The notes: generated by a model not told the origin, from the sequence alone. A DNA stretch of 15,275 nucleotides from Oscillospiraceae bacterium (GCA_029005335.1 JAQXFT010000138.1:1-15275); one strand, 5' to 3'. Positions 7,717-14,627 are shown, counted from the stretch's first letter. Numbers and translations: made by a program.

Positions 7717-8586
7717 ATGAATACTAAAAAATATAAAGGCGTTATATATATTATTCTCTCCGCCTTCTTCTTTGCCCTTATGAGTATGTTTATAAGACTT
7801 TCCGGCGATATTCCGTCATTTCAGAAAGCTTTTTTCCGGAATTTCGTTGCAATGGCTATCTCAGTTATTACTATGATTAAACATCATGAAAAACCTGTTA
7901 TCAAATCAGGAAATCTCATATATCTTGTCATGCGTTCCATATGCGGTACTGTGGGAATTATATGCAACTTCTATGCCATTGACAATCTTAATCTTTCAGA
8001 TGCCTCAATGCTTAATAAGATGTCGCCTTTTTTTGCGATAATATTTTCATTTATTCTGCTGAAAGAAAAAATATCTCCGGTTCAGGCTCTTATAGTTACC
8101 GGAGCTTTTATAGGAAGTGTTTTTATAGTAAAGCCTTCATCAGAAATTTTAAGCTCTCCGGCTTCGCTGGCCGGTCTGCTCGGAGGCATGGGAGCTGGTA
8201 CTGCCTATACATTTGTGAGGATACTCGGTCAGAAGGGAGAAAACAAATCGTTTATAGTATTGTTTTTCTCTGCATTTTCGTGTCTTGTATTCCTGCCGTT
8301 CCTGATTTTTGATTACCATGATATGACAATAAAACAGCTTATATTCCTGATTCTTGCCGGAGCTTCTGCTGCCGGAGGTCAGTTTTCAGTAACTTCTGCA
8401 TACTGCTATGCTCCCGCAAAGGAAATTTCCGTATATGACTATTCACAGCTTATATTTGCCACTATACTCGGATTCTTTGTATTCGGTCAGATTCCCGACA
8501 AATTAAGTATTATCGGATATGCAATCATAATTTCCATGGCGGTTATTATGTTCATATATAATAACAAAAAAACGGACGGTCATTAA
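7717..8586 (+). CDS. EamA/DMT-superfamily permease, probable metabolite exporter or importer
   Basis: 289 residues with about ten hydrophobic segments in two EamA repeats: the first runs from GVIYIILSAFFFALMSMFIR to about residue 140, the second from SLAGLLGGMGAGTAYTFVRI to the end. The family motifs NLNLSDASMLNKMSPFFAIIFSFILLKEK (about 89-118) and the matching segment near YDYSQLIFATILGFFVFGQIP in repeat 2 are clear. These proteins move small metabolites across the cytoplasmic membrane; the substrate cannot be read from sequence (relatives carry amino acids, nucleosides or S-adenosylmethionine). The ATG has GGTGA 6 nt upstream. It is a single-gene unit, divergent from the marR operon. A hairpin overlaps its stop codon. 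Confidence 0.9.
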   Translation: MNTKKYKGVIYIILSAFFFALMSMFIRLSGDIPSFQKAFFRNFVAMAISVITMIKHHEKPVIKSGNLIYLVMRSICGTVGIICNFYAIDNLNLSDASMLNKMSPFFAIIFSFILLKEKISPVQALIVTGAFIGSVFIVKPSSEILSSPASLAGLLGGMGAGTAYTFVRILGQKGENKSFIVLFFSAFSCLVFLPFLIFDYHDMTIKQLIFLILAGASAAGGQFSVTSAYCYAPAKEISVYDYSQLIFATILGFFVFGQIPDKLSIIGYAIIISMAVIMFIYNNKKTDGH

Positions 8587-8595
8587 AGACCGTCC
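8574..8595. terminator. Hairpin terminator shared by converging genes
   Basis: GGACGGTC (8574-8581) pairs with GACCGTCC (8588-8595) around a 6-nt loop that contains the transporter's stop codon. On the - strand it is followed by GTTTTTTTG, a good terminator for the toxin-antitoxin unit; on the + strand the T-tract is poor. Confidence 0.8.
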
Positions 8596-8600
8596 CTGAT

Positions 8601-9293
8601 TTATTCATCAGATATTGTAAGTTGTTTATAATCAGTGGAATTTATTTCAGTACCATAAACTATCTTTAAAAAACTCTCTCTGTCCCTTAAAGCAGCTTCA
8701 AGCATATTGGATTTTTTTAAAGATACAAATATTGCCGCTGCATGTGCCTGACAATTAACAGACTTTTGCGGATTAAATTCAATATCAGTAAAAGCTGTAT
8801 AATCCGTTATTTTATCACATAAATCCTGATACAGATTTAATGTATTGATATATAACCAATTATAAAAATATGTACAAGGAATCAATTCAAACCGGCGTTT
8901 TCCATACTGGAAATATATTAATTTTCCACTGTTTCTTAAACGCTCATCTCTTTTAGCATCACGGGAGTTTTTATTTAATATATCAAGATATGGTCCGCCA
9001 TTCTCAAAAACCTTGCTTGCCTGAAAAGCCATTTCTACAGAAAATTTATCATGCTTTTTATTTTCTATTGTCAGATTAAAGGCACTCAGCTGATATCCCA
9101 GTTCCACTTCTGATTTAGTTGATATTTCCAATATTTTTTCTTCCGGAAATTTATTTAAAAACGCATTATGCAGGCTTTGTATGGATTTTTGCTTCTGTGA
9201 TACAGAAAACCCGTTAAAATATTTAAAATCTATGTCGTATGTCTTATAATACGGAAATTTATCTGTAGTAACAAAAACAGGTCTTACAGCCAT
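8601..9293 (-). CDS. NADAR-family antitoxin associated with DarT (predicted DNA ADP-ribose hydrolase)
   Basis: 230 residues, cytosolic. NADAR-fold proteins paired with DarT toxins are known to remove ADP-ribose from DNA guanine and so neutralise the toxin. Features seen: N-terminal MAVRPVFV; FKYFNGFS (23-30); the NADAR core SVEMAFQASKVFENGGPY (85-102), which has the family's E...QA.K pattern; RDAKRDERLRNSGK (111-124); and YTAFTDIEFNPQKSVNCQA (165-183). The ATG at 9293 is 7 nt after the stop of the DarT-like gene; GGAG at 9305-9308 lies inside that gene, so the two are coupled. Base composition of the pair appears more AT-rich than its neighbours by eye, consistent with an acquired defence module. 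Family assignment rests on recalled motif patterns; a search against NADAR profiles would settle it. Confidence 0.75.
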   Translation of the reverse strand: MAVRPVFVTTDKFPYYKTYDIDFKYFNGFSVSQKQKSIQSLHNAFLNKFPEEKILEISTKSEVELGYQLSAFNLTIENKKHDKFSVEMAFQASKVFENGGPYLDILNKNSRDAKRDERLRNSGKLIYFQYGKRRFELIPCTYFYNWLYINTLNLYQDLCDKITDYTAFTDIEFNPQKSVNCQAHAAAIFVSLKKSNMLEAALRDRESFLKIVYGTEINSTDYKQLTISDE

Positions 9294-9300
9294 TTCAATC

Positions 9301-9945
9301 TCAGCTCCAAAAGCTATAATCTTTTCTGCACGAAAAGAAATCTATAGGTGAATCTGTATTCATATATGCTTTTATATTGAACATTCGTAATAAATTATGA
9401 TTATTTTTCCGGCAATTTTCATCATTGAATACAACTCCGTAGAAATAAGATGTCGGAATCTTACTGAAAACTAAAACTTCAGCTTGTGGATTAGTCGGAT
9501 AACATGAAGGCAGTTTCATATTTGAACGTGTACGGGGATATGGCTGTTCTTCAAAAAGCTTTAAAAATGCATCATAAGTCATGCGACTTTCAATAGAAGT
9601 ACCGGATATACTATTGTCACTGGCATTTGTCGTGCAGTATGCACATGGCATATCACATAATATTCTCGGATTTAAAGCAATCACAACCCATTTAACATCA
9701 GGATTCTGCATTCGCAGGGAATAAAACATCTTATAATTTGGAAATCCTATTGAAGTACAAACAGCATTTTTACAATTATCATATCGATTTTCATCATTAT
9801 AAAGATAATTTACACCATATTTATCCATAACAGACCTTGGTAATAATCCGTTTAACATAATGTTTTTTAAATTTTCTGCCTGAGTAAAATGAAACAGAAC
9901 ATTTATATTTTTCTCCAGAATACTTTTAAAAATAAAAGTGTTAAT
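9301..9945 (-). CDS. darT: DarT-like DNA ADP-ribosyltransferase toxin (DUF4433), start codon absent or non-standard
   Basis: DarT enzymes transfer ADP-ribose from NAD+ to bases of single-stranded DNA, blocking replication; paired with an antitoxin they act against phage. The frame reads 214 residues from an ATT at 9945, the usual DarT size. Family signs are VLFHFTQAENLKNIMLNGLL (16-35, NAD-binding His19), the SIGFPNYKMFYSLR block (about 65-78), KWVVIALNPRIL (about 85-96), NPQAEVLV with the expected catalytic Glu near 156, and the ending DFFSCRKDYSFW. The first in-frame ATG (9858) would remove the essential HFT motif. Upstream of it there is no ATG, GTG or TTG before the in-frame TAG at 9961-9963. 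ATT 9945 lies 8 nt after AAAGGGA (9954-9960), so it is either a rare ATT start or a mutated ATG. The toxin may be silent or very weakly made. The NADAR antitoxin follows by 7 nt. Confidence 0.72.
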   Translation of the reverse strand: MNTFIFKSILEKNINVLFHFTQAENLKNIMLNGLLPRSVMDKYGVNYLYNDENRYDNCKNAVCTSIGFPNYKMFYSLRMQNPDVKWVVIALNPRILCDMPCAYCTTNASDNSISGTSIESRMTYDAFLKLFEEQPYPRTRSNMKLPSCYPTNPQAEVLVFSKIPTSYFYGVVFNDENCRKNNHNLLRMFNIKAYMNTDSPIDFFSCRKDYSFWS

Positions 9946-10004
9946 AAAAATCGTCCCTTTCTATATAATTTCATCAAAAACACCCTGTTTGCTTCGATAT
10001 TTTC

Positions 10005-10033
10005 ATTATATCACCTGTTCCGAAAAATGTCAA
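10005..10033 (-). promoter_or_regulatory. Consensus promoter of the toxin-antitoxin unit
   Basis: On the - strand TTGACA (10028-10033), 17-bp spacer, TATAAT (10005-10010) with extended TG. The leader to the ATT at 9945 is about 50 nt. The promoter is intact although the toxin start is not standard. Confidence 0.85.
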
Positions 10034-10050
10034 TCAGTTTTGTATTTTCC

Positions 10051-10079
10051 TTGACATAAAAATTCTTTTCTGATATAAT
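10051..10079 (+). promoter_or_regulatory. Consensus promoter of the phosphoribosyltransferase-like gene
   Basis: TTGACA (10051-10056), 17-bp spacer, TATAAT (10074-10079) with extended TG. It is divergent from the toxin promoter, with the two -35 boxes 17 bp apart. Confidence 0.85.
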
Positions 10080-10120
10080 TATAATATATTTTGAAATACT
10101 TAAAAGGAGACTTTTTTCTT

Positions 10121-10759
10121 ATGGAAAACAGAGCTATTAAAATCAAATCCAAAAACAACAGTCAGGTCAAGGTTGATGTAATCCCCGGACACTTCGCTAC
10201 AAACCATTCACACGTAAATTACTTTATCGATATGACATCAGTTAAAACAAGCTACAGAATGGCTCGTGAGGCTTCTGAAGAAATCGCAAAAGCCTATGCA
10301 CATTCAACACCTATTGATACTATCATATGCCTTGAGGGTACTGAAATGATAGGTGCATTCCTTGCCGAAAAGCTCGGTCATCACGGAAACGGCATAAACA
10401 GCGGTAATGATATACGTGTTATCACTCCGGAAGCAAACAACAATAATCAGCTTATCTTCAGAGATAATATTCAGGATAAAATTGCTGACAAACAGATTCT
10501 GCTTCTGATTGCCTCTGTATCTACCGGAAAAACTATAAACCGCTCTGTTGAATGTCTTAAATATTACGGCGGTAATCTTGCCGGAATTGCTTCAATATTC
10601 AGTGCTATTGATGAATATGCAGATATTCCGGTTGTATCAGTATTTCATATCGATGATATGCCTGCATATGAATCTAAGCTCCCCAGCGAATGTGAAATGT
10701 GCAGAAACGGAAGAAAGGTCGATGCCATTATAAACAGCTTCGGATATTCAAAAATATAA
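10121..10759 (+). CDS. Phosphoribosyltransferase-like protein (orotate PRTase-type fold) with degenerate PRPP loop
   Basis: 212 residues from ATG 10121, preceded by AAAGGAG (10103-10109) at 11 nt; a TTG at 10091 upstream of that box is not the start. The fold of type I phosphoribosyltransferases is suggested by IDTIICLEGTEMIGAFLAEKL (about 65-85, the sheet and helix before the hood) and by ILLLIASVSTGKTI (126-139) at the place of the PRPP loop. The two acidic residues of the usual V-D-D-x-x-T-T-G motif are replaced by Ala-Ser, while the S-T-G-K-T turn is kept. Near the C-terminus is CEMC (191-194), a possible metal-binding pair, and then a family-like ending DAIINSFGYSKI. Similar clostridial proteins are commonly labelled orotate phosphoribosyltransferase; given the missing acidic pair and no pyr genes nearby, I would not assume that activity. 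Confidence 0.7.
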   Translation: MENRAIKIKSKNNSQVKVDVIPGHFATNHSHVNYFIDMTSVKTSYRMAREASEEIAKAYAHSTPIDTIICLEGTEMIGAFLAEKLGHHGNGINSGNDIRVITPEANNNNQLIFRDNIQDKIADKQILLLIASVSTGKTINRSVECLKYYGGNLAGIASIFSAIDEYADIPVVSVFHIDDMPAYESKLPSECEMCRNGRKVDAIINSFGYSKI

Positions 10760-10781
10760 TCCCGAGTGAGAACTGCAATAT

Positions 10782-11546
10782 ATGGGTATGAAAATAAAAA
10801 ACAATATTCTCTGTGGATATACGGAAGAACCGGATATAACTGAGGTTATTATTCCGGACGGAATTACAGATATTGCTTTCTGTGCATTTGAAAACTGTAA
10901 AAATATCAGAAATATTGTATTTCCCAAAAGCATAAAAAATATTGAAGCAAGAGCCTTTGAGGGAACTCAGTGGCTAAGTAATATGCGTTCTGAAAGTCCG
11001 TTTGTAACAGTCAATGGTATTCTCATTGATGCAAAATGCTGTACGGGAAATGTCATAATCCCTGATGGTATTGTATGTATCGGTGAAGAAGCCTTTGCAC
11101 ATTGCTTTGATATCACAAGCGTTAAAATTCCGGACAGTGTTAAAATAATCTGCGATTCGGCATTCTGTGGCTGTGAAGGCATGAATGAAACCGAAATTCC
11201 GGACGGCGTTGAGATTATCGGAGATGAAGCCTTTTCATTATGCACGAATCTTGAAAAAATCATAATACCGGACAGCGTCAGGGAAATTAAAAACGGTGCT
11301 TTTTCATACTGTACATATATCAGATATGCAAAGCTCTCAGAAAATATCGATATTATAAATCCGTTTACCTTTCTGCACTGTTACAGCCTTGAAAAAGTTA
11401 TTATGCCTCAGAATATAAAATTCATAGGAAAAGAGGCTTTCAGGGGCTGTCATATGCTCAGGGAACTGATATTCCTTAATGCAGAAAATACTGACCCTAC
11501 AGCCTTTCAGGATACTCCCCTTGAAAACGGCTTCAGAAAACTGTAA
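10782..11546 (+). CDS. BspA-type leucine-rich-repeat protein (LRR_5), apparently cytoplasmic
   Basis: 254 residues made almost wholly of about nine to ten 22-24-residue BspA/LRR_5 repeats with the pattern I-P-D-[GS]-V-x-x-I-x-x-x-A-F-x-x-C, for example IIPDGIVCIGEEAFAHC, EIPDGVEIIGDEAFSLC and IIPDSVREIKNGAFSYC. Repeats give a curved solenoid used for protein binding. Unlike most BspA-like proteins it has no signal peptide, anchor or dockerin, so it is probably intracellular. The first ATG is 10782, with another at 10788; upstream GAGTGAG is a weak ribosome binding site. It lies 22 nt after the phosphoribosyltransferase-like gene and is probably co-transcribed with it. Partner unknown. Confidence 0.88.
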   Translation: MGMKIKNNILCGYTEEPDITEVIIPDGITDIAFCAFENCKNIRNIVFPKSIKNIEARAFEGTQWLSNMRSESPFVTVNGILIDAKCCTGNVIIPDGIVCIGEEAFAHCFDITSVKIPDSVKIICDSAFCGCEGMNETEIPDGVEIIGDEAFSLCTNLEKIIIPDSVREIKNGAFSYCTYIRYAKLSENIDIINPFTFLHCYSLEKVIMPQNIKFIGKEAFRGCHMLRELIFLNAENTDPTAFQDTPLENGFRKL

Positions 11547-11555
11547 TAATTATAT

Positions 11556-11607
11556 ACCGTTCCTAATAGAATATATTAATATATTCGTATTAAGGACGGT
11601 TTTTTTA
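11556..11607 (+). terminator. Long terminator-like hairpin that contains the next gene's ribosome binding site
   Basis: A roughly 20-bp imperfect stem spans 11556-11600 (ACCGT...ACGGT ends, with one wobble, one mismatch and one bulge) and is followed by TTTTTTAT. It would terminate the leucine-rich-repeat transcript. The only purine-rich box before the next ATG (11609), AAGGA at 11592-11596, lies within the 3' arm. Confidence 0.75.
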
Positions 11608-11608
11608 T

Positions 11609-12772
11609 ATGAGGATTTTTAAATTATCAGGTATAATTATAATGCTTATGCTTCTTGTATCATGCAGTGATTCCGGAAATAATACCTGCGAAAGCTCTCC
11701 GGAGCTTTATTATCAGGATATAAATCAGCTTTATATCACTCCTGATTCAGATGAAAACAGAATAAGCTCATGTATAAATTATGATGTTCAGTATGCAAGG
11801 TGGATTTCCTATCTTGATTACTCTGATATTATGCTTAACAAATCTGAACAGGAGTTTACAGACTCCGTCAGGGAAATGCTTTCTGAAGCTGAAAATCAGG
11901 ATATCAATACTGTATATTTTCATGTAAGAGCCTTCGGAGATGCTTATTATAAATCAGACCTCTTTCCGACCGGTTCTTTTCTGAATCAGGATTATGACCC
12001 GCTTGAAATACTTATATCAGAAGCTCACAGTCTTGATATATCTGTACACGCATGGATAAATCCCTTACGCTGTCAGACTGCTGAAGAATTTGTCTCCATA
12101 TCTGATGACTTTATAACGAAAAAATGGTTCAATGAATTTCAGGATACTTATATATGCAATGTCAACGGAAGAATGTGGCTTAATCCGGCATATGACAAAG
12201 TAACAGATTTGATTACAGACGGCATACTTGAAATTATTCAGAATTATGATGTTGACGGTATTCACATAGATGACTACTTCTACCCTGCTACAGATGAAAG
12301 CTTTGATAAATCTGCTTTTTCAGACTCCGGACAATCTGACCTCACTCAATGGCGTATAAATAATATAAATAAGCTTGTATCAGAAATATATTCCACAATA
12401 AAAAATTATGACGATAATATTCTTTTCGGAATAAGTCCTCAGGGAAATATGGATATTGACTATAATTCACAGTTTGCAGATGTAAAAAAATGGTGCAGTG
12501 ATTCCGGATACTGTGACTATATAGTGCCTCAGATTTATTTCGGCTTTCAGAACGACACCTGCCCTTTTGAACAGACCTTCCGGCAATGGTACGATATAAC
12601 GGAAAATTCTGATGTATCACTTGTAATCGGACTTGCTGTATACAAGCAGGGAAAAGAAGATAAATGGGCTGGTTCGGGGAAAAATGAATGGATTGAGGAT
12701 TCTCAGGTAATAGAAAAACAGCAGGATTTTATAAAAAAATATAATAATGTAGGTTTTTCCCTTTATTATTAA
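11609..12772 (+). CDS. Lipoprotein, GHL10-family putative glycoside hydrolase
   Basis: 387 residues. The N-terminus is a lipoprotein signal: hydrophobic stretch and lipobox LVSC with Cys19, so the protein should be anchored to the outer face of the membrane. The rest matches the GHL10 (formerly DUF187, YngK-like) TIM-barrel family: ARWISYLDYSDI, DINTVYFHVRAFGDAYYKSDLFP, DISVHAWINPLR, RMWLNPAYDKVTDLITDGI, the active-site strand DGIHIDDYFYP (about 216-226) with its Asp pair, ILFGISPQGN, and DYIVPQIYFGF. These enzymes are predicted to act on polysaccharide, possibly cell-wall glycans; the substrate is unproven. Paired with the GH25 gene 70 nt downstream. No clear own promoter; the ribosome binding site may be masked by the upstream hairpin. 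Confidence 0.9.
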   Translation: MRIFKLSGIIIMLMLLVSCSDSGNNTCESSPELYYQDINQLYITPDSDENRISSCINYDVQYARWISYLDYSDIMLNKSEQEFTDSVREMLSEAENQDINTVYFHVRAFGDAYYKSDLFPTGSFLNQDYDPLEILISEAHSLDISVHAWINPLRCQTAEEFVSISDDFITKKWFNEFQDTYICNVNGRMWLNPAYDKVTDLITDGILEIIQNYDVDGIHIDDYFYPATDESFDKSAFSDSGQSDLTQWRINNINKLVSEIYSTIKNYDDNILFGISPQGNMDIDYNSQFADVKKWCSDSGYCDYIVPQIYFGFQNDTCPFEQTFRQWYDITENSDVSLVIGLAVYKQGKEDKWAGSGKNEWIEDSQVIEKQQDFIKKYNNVGFSLYY

Positions 12773-12782
12773 TATTTTCCTA

Positions 12783-12811
12783 TTTACATCTGTCGGATTT
12801 TGTGTTATTAT
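12783..12811 (+). promoter_or_regulatory. Promoter of the GH25 gene
   Basis: TTTACA (12783-12788), 17-bp spacer, TATTAT (12806-12811). Five of six matches in each box. It lies between the GHL10 stop and the GGAGG at 12831-12835. Confidence 0.6.
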
Positions 12812-12842
12812 ATAACAGAGAAAAAATTCCGGAGGATATTTT

Positions 12843-13799
12843 ATGAAAAATAAATCTCTTAAAGCTCTTGCGATTTTTCAGACTATTGTTATTTTTATAC
12901 TGCTTTCCATTATAGTATACTTTTCAGTATTCCGCAAACAAAAAAATGATGATACTGTTCCTGTATTCAATTCGCTTGAAACACGTATAAATCCCGTTAT
13001 CGAAAAGGAAGAAACTGTATATCAGCTCGACGGTCAGAAAATTACTATGTCGGATTCCGTCGTAGGTGAAATGTATCTCCCTGTTATTGATGACATCAGA
13101 AAATGTACATATGATATGAATAATATCATTACAAGAAACAACTATTCATTCTATAAGGAAAACGATACAATAGTTTCTATCCCCGGTATAGATATATCAC
13201 AGTATCAGGGGAATATAGACTGGAAAAAGGTGGCGGAATCAGGTATAAAATTCGCCTTTCTCCGTGTCGGTGTCAGAACATATGGTGACGGCTCTATACA
13301 TATCGATGAAAAATTTCATGAAAATGTTAAAAATGCTACCGAGAACGGCATAGAAATAGGCGTTTATTTCTTCTCTCAGGCTATTACCAAGGAGGAAGCT
13401 ATTGAGGAGGCAGATTTTACTATAAATGCAATTAAAAATTATAATATAACATATCCTGTTGTTTTCGACTGGGAAATTATTATGGAAGATGTCGCCCGTA
13501 CTGATGATTTAAGCGTTGAAATTCTCGCTGACTGCTGTACTGCTTTCTGTGAACGTGTAAAATCTGCCGGATATACTCCTATGATTTACCAGAATTTACG
13601 CACATCACTTTTAAAGCTTGATTTGCTTCGCCTTAAGGATTACGACTTCTGGCTTGCTCAGTATATCGAAAAGCCTACTTACTGCTATGATTATCAGATT
13701 TGGCAGTATGCCTCCGACGGCTCTGTCCCCGGAATTGAGGGAGATGTCGACCTTAATATTTCTTTCAAAAATTATTCTGAATTTAATAAGGGCGGATAA
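12843..13799 (+). CDS. Membrane-anchored GH25 lysozyme-type muramidase
   Basis: 318 residues. GGAGG (12831-12835) is 7 nt before the ATG. A single N-terminal hydrophobic helix (about 8-29) followed by FRKQKN predicts a signal anchor with the domain outside. After a linker (about 30-110), the GH25 domain spans about 115-312: GIDISQYQGNIDWKKV with the conserved Asp, FAFLRVGVRTYGDG, GIEIGVYFFSQA, VVFDWEI with the D-x-E catalytic pair, MIYQNLRTSL, DFWLAQYIEKP and QIWQYASDGSVPGIEGDVDLN. GH25 enzymes cut the beta-1,4 bond between N-acetylmuramic acid and N-acetylglucosamine in peptidoglycan. With the GHL10 lipoprotein upstream this suggests an envelope-remodelling pair. No wall-binding repeats are seen, consistent with membrane anchoring. 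Confidence 0.94.
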   Translation: MKNKSLKALAIFQTIVIFILLSIIVYFSVFRKQKNDDTVPVFNSLETRINPVIEKEETVYQLDGQKITMSDSVVGEMYLPVIDDIRKCTYDMNNIITRNNYSFYKENDTIVSIPGIDISQYQGNIDWKKVAESGIKFAFLRVGVRTYGDGSIHIDEKFHENVKNATENGIEIGVYFFSQAITKEEAIEEADFTINAIKNYNITYPVVFDWEIIMEDVARTDDLSVEILADCCTAFCERVKSAGYTPMIYQNLRTSLLKLDLLRLKDYDFWLAQYIEKPTYCYDYQIWQYASDGSVPGIEGDVDLNISFKNYSEFNKGG

Positions 13800-13812
13800 T
13801 ATTTCCGCCCTT
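13788..13812 (+). terminator. Weak terminator-like hairpin after the GH25 gene
   Basis: A perfect 9-bp stem, AAGGGCGGA with TCCGCCCTT, overlaps the stop codon. Only AATGTATTT follows, so termination efficiency is doubtful. Confidence 0.5.
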
Positions 13813-13906
13813 AATGTATTTATGCACAAAAATTTCTGCAATTATTGTATATTATGTATATTTATTTTTTAAATTTTCAATATTGTTTGCATTTGAAAGC
13901 CAAAAG

Positions 13907-13915
13907 TGATATAAT
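13907..13915 (+). promoter_or_regulatory. Extended -10 promoter element for the ispD-ispF unit
   Basis: TGATATAAT (13907-13915) is an extended -10 box identical to that of four other promoters in this window. The -35 position (13887-13892, TTGCAT) matches the consensus poorly. AAAGGAG and ATG follow 16 and 34 nt downstream. Confidence 0.65.
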
Positions 13916-13949
13916 ATTTCTATCAGTGCCGAAAGGAGCTTTTTTTTCT

Positions 13950-14627
13950 ATGAATACTTCAGCCGTTATTGTATGTGCCGGCAATTCCACAAGAATGGGC
14001 GGTGTAAATAAAATTCTTCTTCCGCTTGGAAATTCCACCGTTATCGGAAATACTATGCTTGCATTCCAGAATACTGAATCAATAAAGGAAATTATTATAG
14101 TCTCACGTCCTCAGGATTTCGATTCTATAAAATCAGAAGCCGAAAAGCTTAATATATCAAAATTCAGATTATGCGTTGAGGGCGGTGATACACGTCAGAA
14201 AAGCGTTACAAACGGTATACGCCATGTATCAAAGGATACGGAATTTATTGCAATACATGACGGTGCAAGACCTCTTGTCAAACCGGAACATATTGAAAAA
14301 ACTATAAAAGATGCCTCTGTATTCGGAGGAGCTACTCTCGGAGTACCGGTTAAGGATACTATTAAAGTAGTATCAGACAGCCTTATTGTTGATACTCCCT
14401 ACCGCCCGTCTCTGTATATAACACAGACTCCGCAGATATTCAGAAAAAAAATCTATTTTGAAGGCATGGATTTTGCTCTTGAACACGGTCTTGACTTTAC
14501 GGACGACTGCCAGCTTGTTGAGGCTATCGGTCACAAAGTATATATGACTGTCGGAGATTATACAAATATTAAAATAACTACTCCAGAAGATATTAAAATT
14601 GCGGAGGTTTTGCTATGTTCAGAATAG
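13950..14627 (+). CDS. ispD: 2-C-methyl-D-erythritol 4-phosphate cytidylyltransferase
   Basis: 225 residues. Transfers CMP from CTP to methylerythritol 4-phosphate, the third step of the MEP route to isoprenoid precursors. The start is ATG 13950, preceded by AAAGGAG (13932-13938) at 11 nt; the frame is open upstream to 13845 but that lies before the promoter and is excluded. Motifs: AVIVCAGNSTRMGGVNK (nucleotide-binding loop with Arg and Lys), EGGDTRQKSVTNGI, IAIHDGARPLV, GATLGVPVKDTIK and ITTPEDIKIAE at the end. The first motif has Cys-Ala-Gly-Asn where A-A-G-x-G is usual, a mild departure. It overlaps ispF by 13 nt, so the two enzymes, which act two steps apart, are translationally coupled. 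Confidence 0.95.
   Translation: MNTSAVIVCAGNSTRMGGVNKILLPLGNSTVIGNTMLAFQNTESIKEIIIVSRPQDFDSIKSEAEKLNISKFRLCVEGGDTRQKSVTNGIRHVSKDTEFIAIHDGARPLVKPEHIEKTIKDASVFGGATLGVPVKDTIKVVSDSLIVDTPYRPSLYITQTPQIFRKKIYFEGMDFALEHGLDFTDDCQLVEAIGHKVYMTVGDYTNIKITTPEDIKIAEVLLCSE

Noticed and set aside
9870..9902. ATG at 9902 behind GGAG as the start of the DarT-like toxin
   Set aside because: It is in another frame and reaches TAA after 11 codons, so it cannot encode the HFT motif unless a base has been lost; kept only as a note in the findings.
10091..10120. TTG start at 10091 for the phosphoribosyltransferase-like gene
   Set aside because: It lies upstream of the AAAGGAG box; ATG 10121 is correctly spaced from it.
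13845..13949. N-terminal extension of ispD to 13845
   Set aside because: It precedes the extended -10 box at 13907-13915 and the AAAGGAG; ATG 13950 gives the normal family length and N-terminus.
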